A stretch of 38,117 bases of DNA, from contig CAXKVV010001186.1 of the NCBI GenBank assembly GCA_964058805.1, forward strand, positions 1 to 38,117, written 5' to 3'. Within the stretch, counting starts at the first letter, position 1. Every line of letters begins with the position of its first letter. The notes below the pieces were generated by a model. That model was not told the origin of the DNA and made no database searches. It saw only the letters and a program-made list of their open reading frames with translations. This stretch comes from Schoenoplectus triqueter (taxonomy: Eukaryota; Streptophyta; Magnoliopsida; Poales; Cyperaceae). This document shows, piece by piece, positions 1-12,400 of this stretch. The translations under genes and the position numbers were made by a program.

Positions 1-484
1 GCCTCTTTCGGTACTTCCTTTTCATTTCATTCGTCTTTTGTGCTCAGTTCAATTACTTGCTCTTCAATTTCGATCATATTTTTTAGCGATATTGTGGGTT
101 TGTTCTTGTAGGTGACTAGGTGGTACGATGTTAAATCAATTACGACCCAAATCAATTTACGCAAATCATCCCTCTTTCGGCTTGAGTTTTTCTCAGCTCA
201 TTCCACTATTTTTACCAGATTTTTCCTTATCATACTTGCAACTTGTTTTTTAAATAAAATATGTGTGTTATACCCACCCCAAGAATTTTATTTTGTTTCC
301 AGTATGACAATTTTTCAAGTAATGGATGGATGCTTTTTTTTTTTAATTTTCCAGTGCCCATGTTTTTAAAAATACAAGACCACCCTCCTTTTACAAATTA
401 AATTTATTTTGAAAAAAAAGCGGCACATTAAAATTACACGTGAAATTTTGCCTTTTCCTATTGACTAATATTACTTTTTCTTAG
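1..484 (+). other. Upstream region of the GH127 gene, with probable 5'-side intron sequence
   Basis: No convincing coding exon was found here. The stretch is T-rich and ends in a strong splice-acceptor-like tract (about 471-484, a pyrimidine run ending in ttcttag) directly before the open GH127 frame. A second acceptor-like site, a T-rich run ending in gtag, lies near 104-112. The likely reading is that an upstream exon carrying the 5' UTR, and perhaps the start codon, lies here or left of the window. A short ATG frame from 128 encodes about 37 residues and resembles nothing I recognise. Confidence 0.4.
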
Positions 485-3400
485 ATAACAAGGGCAGACA
501 TCATTCCAAAACTTGTAAAAATATTACTTCTCCTCCTGGCATCTCCCCTCTTAAGTGAGGTGTTATGCATAAAGGAATGCACCAACTCACCGACACAGAC
601 TGAACTGACCTCTCACACTGTGCGGGCCCAACTGTCAGCACAGGAAGTGAGAGCCTTGCATGAAAAGTCTCACTCGCACTTGCACCTCACACTGACTGAT
701 GAGACAGCATGGGGAGATTTAATGCCAAGAAGATTATTACATGATGACAGTAACAACCCCCAGGTGCACAATGCGGAGGACTTTAATTGGCTCATGCTGT
801 ATAGGTAAGTCAAGAGTCTTATAGTCGGTTATGTTTCCAGTGGATGCTAAAATAACTTGTCAAGCTTGAAGTTTCAGATATCTGATACAGAACTACCCTT
901 TATCAGTTAATGCTGAATCTGATATGAATGCTAGTCTTTATTGCACCATAACTGTGCATATGGGTGTCAGTACAGAAACACTGTTATCTTGCAAATGACC
1001 TAGTAGCTAACTTGGATGAGCTCTTCTTGGTTTAAACCCTTATGGGCACAAAAAAGGAGGGCATGTGCTCTACCTTCACTCAAAAAAACACCTTTATTTG
1101 ACAGGAGCATCAGGGGCTCACACGGCACACTTGCTTCTTGGAAACAAGGGGGTGACTTTTTGTCAGAGGTGTCTCTTCATGATGTAAGGCTCACCTCAGG
1201 CTCAATCTACTGGCAGGCACAGCAGACAAATCTGAAGTACCTGTTGCTCTTAGATATCGACAGATTGGTATGGAGTTTTAGGAAACAGGCTGACCTAGAA
1301 ACACCTGGCACACCATATGGGGGATGGGAAGCAGCCAGTGTGGAACTTCGAGGACATTTTGTTGGTAACTTTTTTCCCTGAATGTTATCCTAGGACTGTA
1401 GAAGCGAGAGTGTTTTATGTCCTAGGGATCACTTTATCAGCCTTCTGGGTGGTATAGACTGGTCCCTGCAGGTGATATTCTGGAAGGACTAGCCTCAATA
1501 AAAGGGTAGTAGAGCCAAACCACGTATAAAACCAGTTAAATGAAAACAAAAGCTGTCATCTTATTATAAAACTGAATTAGATGCATCTTTTTCCAGGGCA
1601 TTACATGAGTGCGACTGCAATGGCATGGGCTAGTACGCACAACAATACTCTGTTTGTGAAAATGACTTCCTTGGTTGAAGCACTCTATGCCTGTCAGAAT
1701 GCTATTGGCACCGGATATCTTTCAGCCTTTCCAGATGAGTTTTTTGATCGGTTTGAGGCAATAAAGCCAGTCTGGGCTCCTTACTATACAATTCACAAGG
1801 TATGATTTCTCACCAGTGTACTCAAATTAGTTTTCCTGTCACTACTGGTTTTCATATGTATGAGTCTACTGAGGCCTTTGGTGGACTACAGCAAGGGCAA
1901 ACCTGGTTAGCATACAAATATATCGACAAAAGGAACTTAACAAATATGAAGTGATGGCAAAAAACTAAGTTTACATTCCTGGCCACAGCTTGATCAAGCC
2001 TGACTTCATCTGCCCCAATATAAATTCATTCTGAGTTTTTTTTTTTAAGAGAGAAAGATGAGAGTCTAGCTTACAAATTTCATTTTGTGCCTATAGGGGC
2101 TTGAACCCATGACCTCTTTGAGACCATTCTAGTGAGCTACCATTTAAGCTACTAGGCCATTTGCCTAAATTCCGAGTTGAAGCAGATTTGTCCTGGGGGC
2201 TTCATTCCAAGTTGAAGCACCTAAAAAAGCTGATCTGACCAGACATAACTTGCCTAAATTGAAATCTGATCTAACCTGAGGAAAGTACTTCGAGATAGTG
2301 AAAAGGTCAAGATTGAACCAAAACCCTGATCCTAGCTCAATCTTGACATAATATATCTTGCCAAAAACTAGATGTTTGGAAGTATCACGTGGAAATATCA
2401 TACTTGTATTAAAGGTGTATTCCCCTGCTGAGTCCAAAACCATCCATATATATAAGCTGCCACTTAGATTACTTGGGTTTATGGATAGATTCCAACCTAT
2501 GTTTAAAAGTATGCTTGGTCAGGTGAAGATATGTACCATGGGGAACAGTAAAGTCTGATTGCAAGCTGCTATTTACCACCAACCAATCAGCGCACTCACC
2601 TTCCATGATAAAAGCTGAAAGGTATAAAATGAATAATTCAGCAATCTTTTCCTTGATGACAGATAATGCAGGGGCTCCTAGACCAATATAAATATGCAGG
2701 AAGCTCAAAGGCATTACAAATGGTGAAATGGATGGCTGAGTACTTTGAAAACCGTGTAAAAAATGTGATACAGAAATATAGCATAGAAAGGCACTACACT
2801 TCACTCAATGAAGAAACAGGGGGCATGAATGATGTTCTATATCAGCTATACACCATAACGGTACCATAATATCTTTTTCCAACCCAACATGTTCAGGTTG
2901 TCCTAAACCGGCTTGCTATGTGCATATAGTGGTACTATTTTGAGCATCAATATATACATTCAGCTAATGATTCTGCTTTCATATTTGGTACCACTTATTG
3001 CCATGCTGAAAGCTCGTACACATTTTCTGGCCCAATAAGAAATATCACACTTGTATTAAAGGTTGTATTGGGATGGTCGAGGTGCAAATGCACACTTTAG
3101 GTTCTCTACAGTAGCTTTACACTGGAATACAGTTTCTCGCATGATACCGGAAGATAGCACCATTACAGGATGGATAACGACGACCTGCCATAACGTTGTA
3201 ACATAGTATTCTGGTAGCTGAGTGTTTTGTGGGTTTCGCCAGTACTTTTTTCTTGTCTGTTAGCTCTTATGAAGGTATATATGGAATTGATTATTTTTAT
3301 ATCAATGCAGAAAGATGAGAATCATTTAATTCTTGCTCATCTCTTTGACAAACCATGCTTCCTAGGATTACTGGCGGTTCAGGTTTGAACTCCCTCCCCT

Positions 3401-6400
3401 CTCCCTCCTCTCTCTCTCTAACCTTGACAGTGGCTGCCAAGTATTTTCTCTCTCCTCTTTCTCTCTGAATCACTGGTTGTGCATAGAGACCCCAAGACTG
3501 TTCTAAATGTTTTTTTTTTCAGGCTGATAGTCTGTCAAACTTTCATGCCAACACACACATACCAATAGTTGTAGGGGCACAGCTGCGATACGAGGTCACG
3601 GGTGATCCCTTATACAAGGTAGCCTATATGGAAAAATCACAAGCACATATTTAGTTAATTTCACTAATATATAATTTTGGTCAACTCTGATTGGATAGTT
3701 TGAACAAAATGTTGATAATGGAACAGGAAATTGGGATTTTTTTTATGGATGCTGTTAACTCTTCTCATGCCTATGCAACTGGTGGGACATCGGTTGGTGA
3801 AGTCTGGTAACCAGTCATCTTTGTTACTTCCTTGTGTAAAGTTACTTGATTAAGAAAATAATTTCTGTCTATTGTAATTATGAATTCTAAAAATTTGTTC
3901 AATCAATTTTTTTCAGGTTAGATCCGAAACGTCTTGCTGACACACTATCGACTGAGACTCAAGAGTCATGTACTACTTATAACATGCTCAAGGTAATTGC
4001 AGTTCTCTCAGAAAGACATTTCACATATGACCAGTAAACACATTTGAAACAACAATTTGCTTTCGGGTAATTATTTCTTGTCTAAAGGAAGAATCTGCCG
4101 TGATTTGTGCTCTTATATGGTGCACAAATATTCTTTGTATTTACAAAGAACGTGAAGAAAATATATTCGTCAAGTGTATGCTTTTACCTTTTCTGAAAAT
4201 CTGAGGTTCAAGTTTGTTGACTAAAAAGCAGGAACACTATGCCCAACTTACACAAATTTTAGAATTTTTTTTTTCATTTGTATCCACCATTCCCAGTATG
4301 GAATGTTGGGAAAGAAGAGGTTCTCCATAGAATTACTTGTATATTTGGCACCTCTAACATGAATATTCATTTCTGTCATTTTGAAGGTTTCTCGAAATTT
4401 GTTTAGATGGACAAAGGAGGTGTCTTATGCAGATTATTATGAAAAAGCTCTCATAAATGGGGTACTGAGCATCCAAAGAGGTTCCCAGCCAGGAATCATG
4501 ATTTATATGCTCCCCATGAAGCCCAACTCATCTAAAGCAGTTTCATATCATGGCTGGGGCACCAAGTTTGATTCATTTTGGTGTTGTTATGGTACTGGTA
4601 CGTCAATTTGATATTCATAACCCGCTAAAGGGTTTCATAACATTATGTATTTTTCTATATGGCAGCAGTTGGATATCAGGTGATATAATTTTACACATAA
4701 TATGCAATTATGCACACTTTCGTATGGTATGAAGGAATATATTTGTTCCAGAAATTGTATTGTTTATTTTTCTGCTATTAATATGATAATTTCACATGGT
4801 AAAAGAGGGACGGGTGAGAACAGAAGGGCTGCCCTCCAAATTGGAGTGTAGAAATTAAAGGGGGACTCTATTCATTTTTGTGTCTTTGCTTCCCTCCTCC
4901 CTTCTCTCTTTCCCTAGACTACTCTCCAAGTTGTGGAGCAAGTAAATATAATTTGAACAACCTGGCCTGCCCTCCTCTCTCCTCCTCCCCTTTTCTGGAG
5001 CATACCCTAAAGCTCTTATAAATTAAATGAACATAATTCAAATGGCTTGCACATTTTGATTCAGAACAAATAATAATTGCATTTGTCCTAAAACAGTTCT
5101 TTTTTTTTCAATACAGGCATCGAGTCATTCTCAAAATTAGGAGATTCTATTTATTTTGAGGAAAAAGGAAGTTCACCATCACTGTATATCATACAGTTTA
5201 TACCAAGTACTATCAACTGGAGATCCGGAGGACTTGTCATTTCTCAAGAAATCAAACCTCTGAGATCATCAGATCCATATTATCGTGCGTCTTTGACCAT
5301 TTCTGCTAATCAGGTATTAAAGGCTACTGAATTTATATGTTATATTAACCCTATTTTATTATTCTTGATTGCATCTTTTTATTTATTATAATGCAGGATT
5401 AATCCATACATAAACATTGAAACAACTTTTTTCCTTTCTATACAGGCAAACAACCAAGCATGTACACTGAATATACGGATCCCTTCTTGGACCTCTTTAG
5501 ATTACTTTACTGTCACATTAAATTCAAAAGAATTAGTACCAACATTCAAAGGTAATCATTCATTTTTTTCTTGTTTTGGCCCCTACATTTCTAGATCTAC
5601 ATCTGATATGGAATTTGTCTCTACTAGGCTATTGGGAAACCTTAGGAAGTTAGATTCTCTCTTTACTTTTCTTTTTCTTATTGTAATTTTGTATTTGCAG
5701 GGCAGTTTCTCTCCATCAAAAGGAGTTGGGGCTCAGATGAGAATCTAGTCCTTGAATTCCCAATCGGTACACGCACTGAGCAAATTAAAGGTCCTAATTC
5801 CTAATAATTGTTTTTGATGATTGTAATTGTATTTTATTCATACCATTGAGGCCTTTATATAGGCGTACAACCAATACAATAGGTAGGTAATCAATCCTAA
5901 ATCTCTAATTAATTACAGAATATTCTCTAATTAATACAGAAAATTCTGTAATTAATACATAATATTTACTAAATCTTAATACTCCCTCTTAAGATGGGCG
6001 AAAGATATTCATCAAGCTCATCTTATCACACAATCGAGATAAGTTCGATGCACTAAGTTCCTTAGTGAGACAGTCAGCCACTTATTCCTTAGTACCTACA
6101 TGTCCCAACTCCAGTTGACCATTATTCACTTTTTCTTTGATGAAAATTTTATCAATCTCCACATGCTTAGTTCTGTCATATTGCACAAGATTATTGACAA
6201 TACTAATTGTGGACTTGTTGTCACACCACAACTTCATCTTTGCCCCTTGATCCATCTTGAGTTCTACTAACGGAGCTTTTTAACCACAACATCTCTGCAA
6301 CTCCCAAAGTCATGACCCTGTACTCTGCTTCTGCCGTCAACCTTGCAACCACGGACTGCTTCTTACTCTTCCAAGAAACCAATTGCCTCCTACAAACATG

Positions 6401-9400
6401 CAATATCCTGACGTAGACTTCTTGTCATCAGCACAACTCGCTCAATCAGAGTCACAATAGCCTTCAACGTTCAAATATCCATTCTTCTTGAAGATCAACC
6501 CCTTTCCTGATGCATTTTTCAAGTACCTTAGAATCTGATACACTGTGTCCATATGACCCTTTCTAAGATCATGCATATAACGGCTAACTATACTCACTGC
6601 AAAGGATATGTCGGGAAGAGTGTGGCTTAAATAGATCAAACGGCCTACCAACCTCTGGTATCTTTCACGATCCATCGGTTCCCCTGTCTCTGTACTCAAC
6701 TTGCATTTTGCATCAATCGGCGAAGTCACGGGCTTGCAACCCAACATGCTTGTCTCTGTCAGCAAGTCTAGCACATACTTCCGCTGGGATAGAACAATTC
6801 TTTTTATTCCACGAGTCACCTCAATCCCTATGAAGTACCTAAACTGTCCCAGATCCTTCACCTCAAATTTTTTGTCCAATTTCGCTTTTAGTTGAGCAAT
6901 CTACTTTCATCATCACCGGTAATGATCATGTCATCCACATACACTATAAGCATAGTGATGTGTCCACCATATCGTCGGAAGAATACTGTGTGATCAGCAT
7001 TGATCCGTTGATATCTCATGCCTAACGTAGCTCTTCTGAACCTACCATACCAGGCTCGAGGAGACTGATTCAGCCCATATAACGACTTCTTTAGTCTGCA
7101 CACCTTGCCATCGGTCTGGTTCGTGCGAAATCCTAGTGGCGTCTGCATATACACTTCCTCCAATAGATCTCCATGAAGGAATGCATTTATCACGTCAAGT
7201 TGGTGCAGCTTTCATCCATCATTTGCTACAAGAGAAATCAGCGTCCTGACTGTACTCATCTTTGCCACTGGTACAAAGGTTTCATCATAATCAATGCCAT
7301 ACGTCTGGCTGAAGCCTTTTGTCACCAGTCGTGCCTTGTATCACTTAACCTTTTCGTATGGGTTTTTGTAAGAGAGGAAGAAAGAGAGACAAGAGAGATG
7401 AATCACAGTTTGTATTTCTTGTATATCTTGCTATTACAATGCCTTGGCTTATATAGACAATAGCCAAGTTTGTTATCCTCTAACTAACACTTATTACATA
7501 TTGATAATTAGTCTAATACCCCCCCTCAAGCTGAGCCAGGAACAAGTGAGAGGGTCAGCTTGTTGCGTAGGAAGGTAAATCTAGTAGAGGAAAGAGATTT
7601 AGTGAAAATATCAGCTAGTTGATCTTTAGAGGAGATGAATCGCACATCCAATCGTTTGTTGACCACCTGCTCTCGAATAAAATGATAGTCAATTTCGATG
7701 TGTTTGGTACGGGCATGGAAAACAGGATTGGATGCTAGAAAGATGGATCCAAGATTATCACACCATAGTACGGGACTCTTGACAAGAGGAACTTGAAGTT
7801 CGTGAAGAAGTTGTTGTAGCCATATAAGTTCAGTACATGCTCCAGCCATACTCCGGTATTCAGCTTCGGTACTTGACTTGGAAACCGTGTTTTGCTTCTT
7901 AGAACCCCAGGACAACAGATTTGTGCCAAGAAAAACACAAAACCCGGAAGTAGAACGGCGATCATCAGGACAACCAGCCCAGTCTGCATCTGAATATGCA
8001 TGAAGGTCAAAAGAAGAACTAGCCCGAATGTGTAGTCCATGAGAGAGTGTGCCTTTGAGATAACGTAAAATACGTTTAACTCCATTCCAATGTGCATCAG
8101 TAGGAGAATGCATGAATTGTGAAGCTTTGTTGACCGCATAGGAAATATCGGGTCGAGTTATTGTCGCATATTGGAGTGCACCAACTATGCTTCGATAAAG
8201 ATGAGGATCATCCATAGGAGAGCCATCAAATTTAGAAAGAGGATCACCTGGAGAGAACGGAGTTGAACAAGGTTTAGCACCATCCATTTTGGCTCGAATT
8301 AAAAGATCCCTAAGATATTGAGGTTGGGAAAGAAGAATGCCATCAGCTTGAGTGGTAACTTGGATCCCTAAAAAGAAGTGTAAAGGGCCAAGATCTTTGA
8401 GAGAGAATTGAGAAGCAAGAGAGGAGATAAGGTTGGTGACAAGAGTGGCATTAGATCCCGTGATGATGATGTCATCAACATAGACCAAAACCAAGAGAAG
8501 AGAGGATGAAGTAGCAAGAATAAAAAGTGAAGAGTCAGATTGAGAGGCTTTGAAACCAAGAGTGGAAAGAGCAGATGCTAATTTATGAAACCATGCTCGT
8601 GGTGCTTGTTTGAGACCATAAAGCGATTTTTTGAGAAGGCACACATGAGTTGGAAGTGTTGGATCAACGAAGCCAGGTGGTTGAGACATAAAGACTTGTT
8701 CTTGAAGATCACCATGAAGAAAAGCATTATTGACATCCAATTGTCGAATAGACCAATTGCGAGAAGTGGCAAGAGAGAGAACAACACGAATTGTGGTAGG
8801 TTTGACAACCGGGCTAAAGGTCTCATGGTAGTCAATTCCCGCCTCTTGATTATAACCTTTGGCCACAAGACGAGCTTTATAGCGTTCAATAGAACCATCA
8901 GCCTTACGTTTTATCTTGTAAATCCATTTGCAACCAATGACATTTTGCTCGGGTTTGGAAGGAACAAGTATCCAAGTTCCATTTTTGGCAAGAGCACTCA
9001 ATTCATGAGACATGGCTTCACGCCATTCGGGTTGTTTATTGGCTGATGTGAATGAAGTTGGTTCAGCAAGAGAAGGTGATGGAAGTGGATGTTTTGTGGT
9101 AAGAAGAGTGGGATGGGAAGATACATGAGCTCGGCTGCGGGTGACCATGGGATGAAGAGAACGAGGAGTATTAGATGCTGGCAGTTTTGGAGGTATAGGG
9201 GGCTTGGAGCGCCTCTGGTATACTTTTAGTGGAGGTTGCTCAGCTGCTGGGGGTGTAACATTGGTGTCCAGAGGAGGTGCAGAAGATGCAAAAGCTGGTT
9301 GCAAGTTGGTAGAATCATGTCGGTTATAAGGAGATGAAGAAGTAGATAGGAGAGGAAGAGTAGTGAGTTCCAAGAACTCAGGAAAGGAAGGAGGTAGTGG

Positions 9401-12400
9401 GGAGGTTTTTGTAGAGGCAAAAGGAAAAGATGTTTCATCAAAACGAACATTGCGGCTAACATAAATCTTATTAGATGGGATATGAAGACACTTGTAACCT
9501 TTTTGATGTTGGCAATATCCCAAGAAAACACAAGGTAGGGATCGAAATTGAAGTTTATGAGAGGTGTATGGTCGAATCCAAGGATAGCAAAGACATCCAA
9601 TCGTGCGAAAGAAGGTGTAATCAGGGTTCTTGTTAAAAAGAAGAGTATAAGGAGAAATATGAGGAGTAGTGGTAGGAGGGAGACGGTTGATGATGAACAC
9701 CACACTTTGGAACACATGATCCCAATAATCCAAGGGCATGGATGAATGTGAAATAATGGCAAGACTAAGTTCCACAATATGTCGATGTTTTCGCTCGGCA
9801 ACCCCATTTTGTTGAGGGGTGTAGGGGCAAGATACTTGGTGTAGGATTTGTGGAAAAAGTCGTGTAAGTGGCTTGAACTCCGTACCTCCATCCGTTTGTA
9901 GGATCTTAATAGTAGAGCTGAAAAGATTCTCAACTTGGCATTTAAATTTAGTGAACACATCAACAAGTTCATCTTTGGTACGAAGAAAATAAATCCAAGA
10001 AAACTTAGAAAATTCATCCACAAAATGCACATAATAGCGAAACCCATTCTTAGAAACAATTGGGGATGGCCCCCACAAGTCCGAATGTACCACATGTAAA
10101 GGAGATGTAGCAATAGAAAGCGAAGAATGAAAAGGTAAAACATGCGCCTTTGCTTTACAACAATCACCACAAAGGTCTAATTTATTAGAAGTAGTAGGTA
10201 GACCATGAGACTTTATTATGAATTGCGTGGTTGAAGGAGAGGCATGCCCCAACCTCTTATGCCATATAAAGGAAGATACACGGTTTCCAACCAAAGCTTG
10301 AGGTGAAGAAGTAAGGTGATAAAGACCATTAGTTTGGAGAGCTCGAAAGAGGGGTTGTTTCGTGTGGCGGTCCTTCACAATACAAAACAAGGGATGAAAT
10401 TCTAAGATAACATCATTATCTTTGGTCAATTTGGATATGCTAATAAGGTTCTTGGTAATATGTGGTACATGTAGGACACCATTCAAATCTAAAGAACCAT
10501 GTGGAGAAGAAAGAGAACAATGGCCTTGATTTTGAATGATAAGGTGAGAGCCATTACCAACTTGAAGACGATCTTGACCATCATAGGCACGGAAAGAGGT
10601 GAGATTATTCAAGTCAGCGGTGACATGATGAGAGGCACCGGAATCAAGAAACCATCCTTCATTTGGAGTAGAGATTGTAGAGTTGAAGAACGCTTGAGGA
10701 GGAGAGGGATACATAGCACTGTCAAACCGATGCCAACAGTCAAGTGCCTCATGACCCCTTTTCTTGCACACTTGACATATAGATTTGTCTCCTGATGGTG
10801 GAAAGGGGAATGAGCCCCTGCCGTGAGATGGAAATTTCTGGCCAGAATTGTAAGAAGAATAGGAACCTCTGCCTCGACTTGGAGTAGGTAATAAAGGAGA
10901 AGAATATGATCCAGTTCGGCCTTGAATTGGAGTGGGTAATAAAGGAGAAGCCATGACAGAACCCCTGCCTCGACTTCTTGAATATCTGCCGCGCCCACGA
11001 CCCGAGGCATAGAATGCAACCGACTCAACTGAAGATTGCGACTGATGTTGCGAGTTGAGTAATGCTTCGTGAGAAAGTAGAAACCCATGAAGTTCCTCAA
11101 TGGAGGGCAGGGTAGAGCGGGTGGTGATGGCAACGACAAAGGAATTGAAGTCGGATCCTAATCCGTTCAGCACATACCGAGTAAGATCAGAATCAGTAAC
11201 AATTTCGCCCACAGCAGCAAGTTGATCTGCAATGGATCGCATCCGTTCGAAGTAGTCGTTGCAGCTTTGTCCTCCTCGGGTGGTGGTTTGAAGAAGGCGA
11301 CGCAACTCCATAATCTTGGCAGATGAGATCGCTGAATAGACACGTTGTAGAGCAGTCCACAACGAGCTCGCTGTTTGACACTGGACATGTTGCGACAGCA
11401 CAGGTGCGGAAATGGTGGAGCGGAGCCAGCCAAGAAGTAGTCGATCTTGCATATGCCATGAAGTGAAGGCTGGATTAGGAGTCGACTGAGATCCAGATGT
11501 GAGTTGACGAGGAGGAGGTGTGTGCATAGGATCGACATGACTGGTAAGGCCATATCCATCAATGATCGGCTCAACTTGTGATCGCCAGGTAAGAAAATTA
11601 TCACGATCAAGTTTCGTAGATACTGGAATAGAGATGTGCACAACAGAAGTGGTGGAAGTTGGTAGAGAGGGATTGAAAGTAGATGTAGAATCAAGAGAAG
11701 CCATAAATGGCAAGAAAAACAGAAAGATAATCTCGCGACTTCTCTTTTTGTTACTGTTGCGAGGTGGAGAGGCGACTCACTAAAATGTTGTGAATCACTG
11801 AAGTGTTCTTCGATTTTTGTAGAGAGATGGAAAGGGATTGTTTTCTTGGTTATAGCTGTCGGATTGATCAAAGAGAGTGGGAAAGAAATCAAGAATGAGG
11901 CTAAACAGAGTAGCGAGAGAGGGATTCCAGCAGGGTTTCTCTTCTCTTTCCTCAGAAGTAACAGATGGAAAAGGTGCGATCTTGATTCTTTAATCGCGGA
12001 ACAACTGCCCGCCTGAGCTGAAATCACTCGACGGAATGCTCCGTGGGCTCGGTCGGAAGCACCTCTTCAGGCGCAGCAGCAGGTTTGGATTTGGCGACGG
12101 GAGATGGAGACGCAGATCGGATCTTGGGAATCTTTTTGGGGCGCTCGATGTTTGTGCTCAAACTCGAAGCGTTAATCCAAGCATCAATCAGAGTCGGTGA
12201 GGGTGTGAATGCAGCCTTTGATCGCCACAACGCCAGAATCGCTTGACACGTCCGATCCGCGTCGCCCAGATGCTGTCGCGCCTGTGCTCGGTGAGGTGCT
12301 GTGTCGGAGGTGCTTTCACCGAGTCGCGTCAGTGACCTTGGCACTGTGTTGGTCGCCGGGAGGTTTTGTAAGAGCTTGCGTGCGTGGTTATTGTGTCGAT

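Noticed and set aside
128..241. ATG-started frame upstream of GH127 as a possible first exon
   Set aside because: It does not resemble the N-terminus of the family and I could not find a donor that would join it convincingly to the acceptor at 484.
2097..2151. Possible tRNA gene on the minus strand
   Set aside because: A and B boxes are present but no acceptor stem or cloverleaf can be formed, and an A-rich tail follows. A SINE explains it better.
8585..9046. Plus-strand open frame of 153 codons
   Set aside because: Antisense to the RT region of the inner copia element; no motif.
9226..10170. Long minus-strand open frame (314 codons)
   Set aside because: It lies wholly inside the intact copia gag-pol in another frame, is rich in Leu and Phe as expected for a shadow of that sequence, and has no family motif.
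11167..12027. Minus-strand open frame of 286 codons overlapping the gag start
   Set aside because: More than half overlaps gag-pol in another frame. The part outside gag shows no domain and composition is Leu/Ser/His-rich, typical of a shadow frame.
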